NCBI GenBank assembly: GCA_947179195.1
Contig: CAMXAS010000003.1
Location: 1-33,863 of the forward strand
DNA from: an uncultured Bacteroidales bacterium
Lineage (GTDB): Bacteria; Bacteroidota; Bacteroidia; Bacteroidales; P3
Reading direction: 5' to 3'
Length of the DNA: 33,863 bases
The notes under the pieces are model-generated. The model was given only the letters and a program-made list of their open reading frames with translations. It searched no databases and had not been told where the DNA came from. Position 1 is the stretch's first letter; every line of letters begins with the position of its first letter. Below are positions 33,724 to 33,863 of the stretch, one piece after another. Position numbers and translations under genes: made by a program.

Positions 33724-33863
33724 ATAAAATAAAGTGACTTCGGCCGGCCGGTCGCGGGCGTTTCGGGAAAGTTTTTAACGATTATGTTTGTATTTGTTTG
33801 ATAATCAACAAGTCTATTTTGTTAGGTTTTTGTAGACCCGCCGATTTGTTGGTAAAATTGTAA
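33724..33863 (+). other. Intergenic region at the window end with promoter-like boxes
   Basis: No gene is visible in the last 140 bases. It contains a GC-rich patch with a CGGCCGGCCG palindrome (33741-33750). AT-rich sequence with TATGTTTG (33783-33790) and TATTTTG (33815-33821) on the plus strand follows. It is probably the upstream region of a plus-strand gene beyond the window. Confidence 0.4.

Noticed and set aside
33741-33750. CGGCCGGCCG palindrome as a terminator or operator
   Set aside because: It has no T-tract, so it is not a terminator. In such GC-rich DNA a short palindrome of only C and G is weak evidence for a binding site.

Overview
The window looks like a chromosomal segment of a GC-rich member of the Bacteroidota, probably order Bacteroidales. 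Four things point there. It has a fused LpxC-FabZ protein, a MoxR/Bat (Bacteroides aerotolerance) operon, a hybrid-free RprX/RprY-type two-component system, and Bacteroidota-type -7 promoter boxes (TAnnTTTG) in most of the larger intergenic gaps. The genes are mostly housekeeping and densely packed. I see no tRNA or rRNA gene, insertion sequence, phage gene or CRISPR array. No gene-free stretch exceeds about 220 bases.

Layout. (1) 2-4610, plus strand: the 3' part of a MurB-FolC fusion, a YfcC-family membrane transporter and aspartate kinase. (2) 8461-4607, minus strand: sensor kinase, response regulator and a beta-helix lipoprotein, overlapping or closely spaced. (3) 8552-9973, plus: LpxC-FabZ, divergent from the kinase. 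(4) 18309-9970, minus: an eight-function MoxR/Bat operon in seven reading frames, because BatB and BatC are one continuous frame. (5) 18533-25923, plus: ruvX, def, a very large TPR protein, an outer-membrane beta-barrel protein, a RibF-like protein with a degenerate flavokinase half, and yggS. This unit ends at a strong bidirectional terminator (25941-25970). (6) 33691-25993, minus: purN, the Rnf complex in the order B-C-D-G-E-A, carbamate kinase and ornithine carbamoyltransferase. (7) 33724-33863: an AT-rich promoter-like region for a gene beyond the window.

How the parts work together. The Bat operon encodes an AAA+ ATPase (MoxR), a DUF58 protein, membrane VWA proteins and TPR/SH3 partners, which probably form one envelope-associated assembly. 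The Rnf genes encode a membrane ferredoxin:NAD+ oxidoreductase that pumps ions. Just downstream, carbamate kinase and ornithine carbamoyltransferase can make ATP from citrulline via carbamoyl phosphate, so that whole strand has an energy-conservation flavour. The YfcC transporter at the other end belongs to a family that includes arginine/ornithine exchangers and could feed that route; this is inference only.

The most unusual points are the MurB-FolC fusion, the BatB-BatC fusion with a signal peptide buried at the junction, the large periplasmic TPR/outer-membrane barrel pair, the RibF homologue lacking flavokinase motifs, and the shared regulatory region between the moxR and ruvX operons. 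I did not find a clearly new defence or mobile system; the window is mainly core genome.
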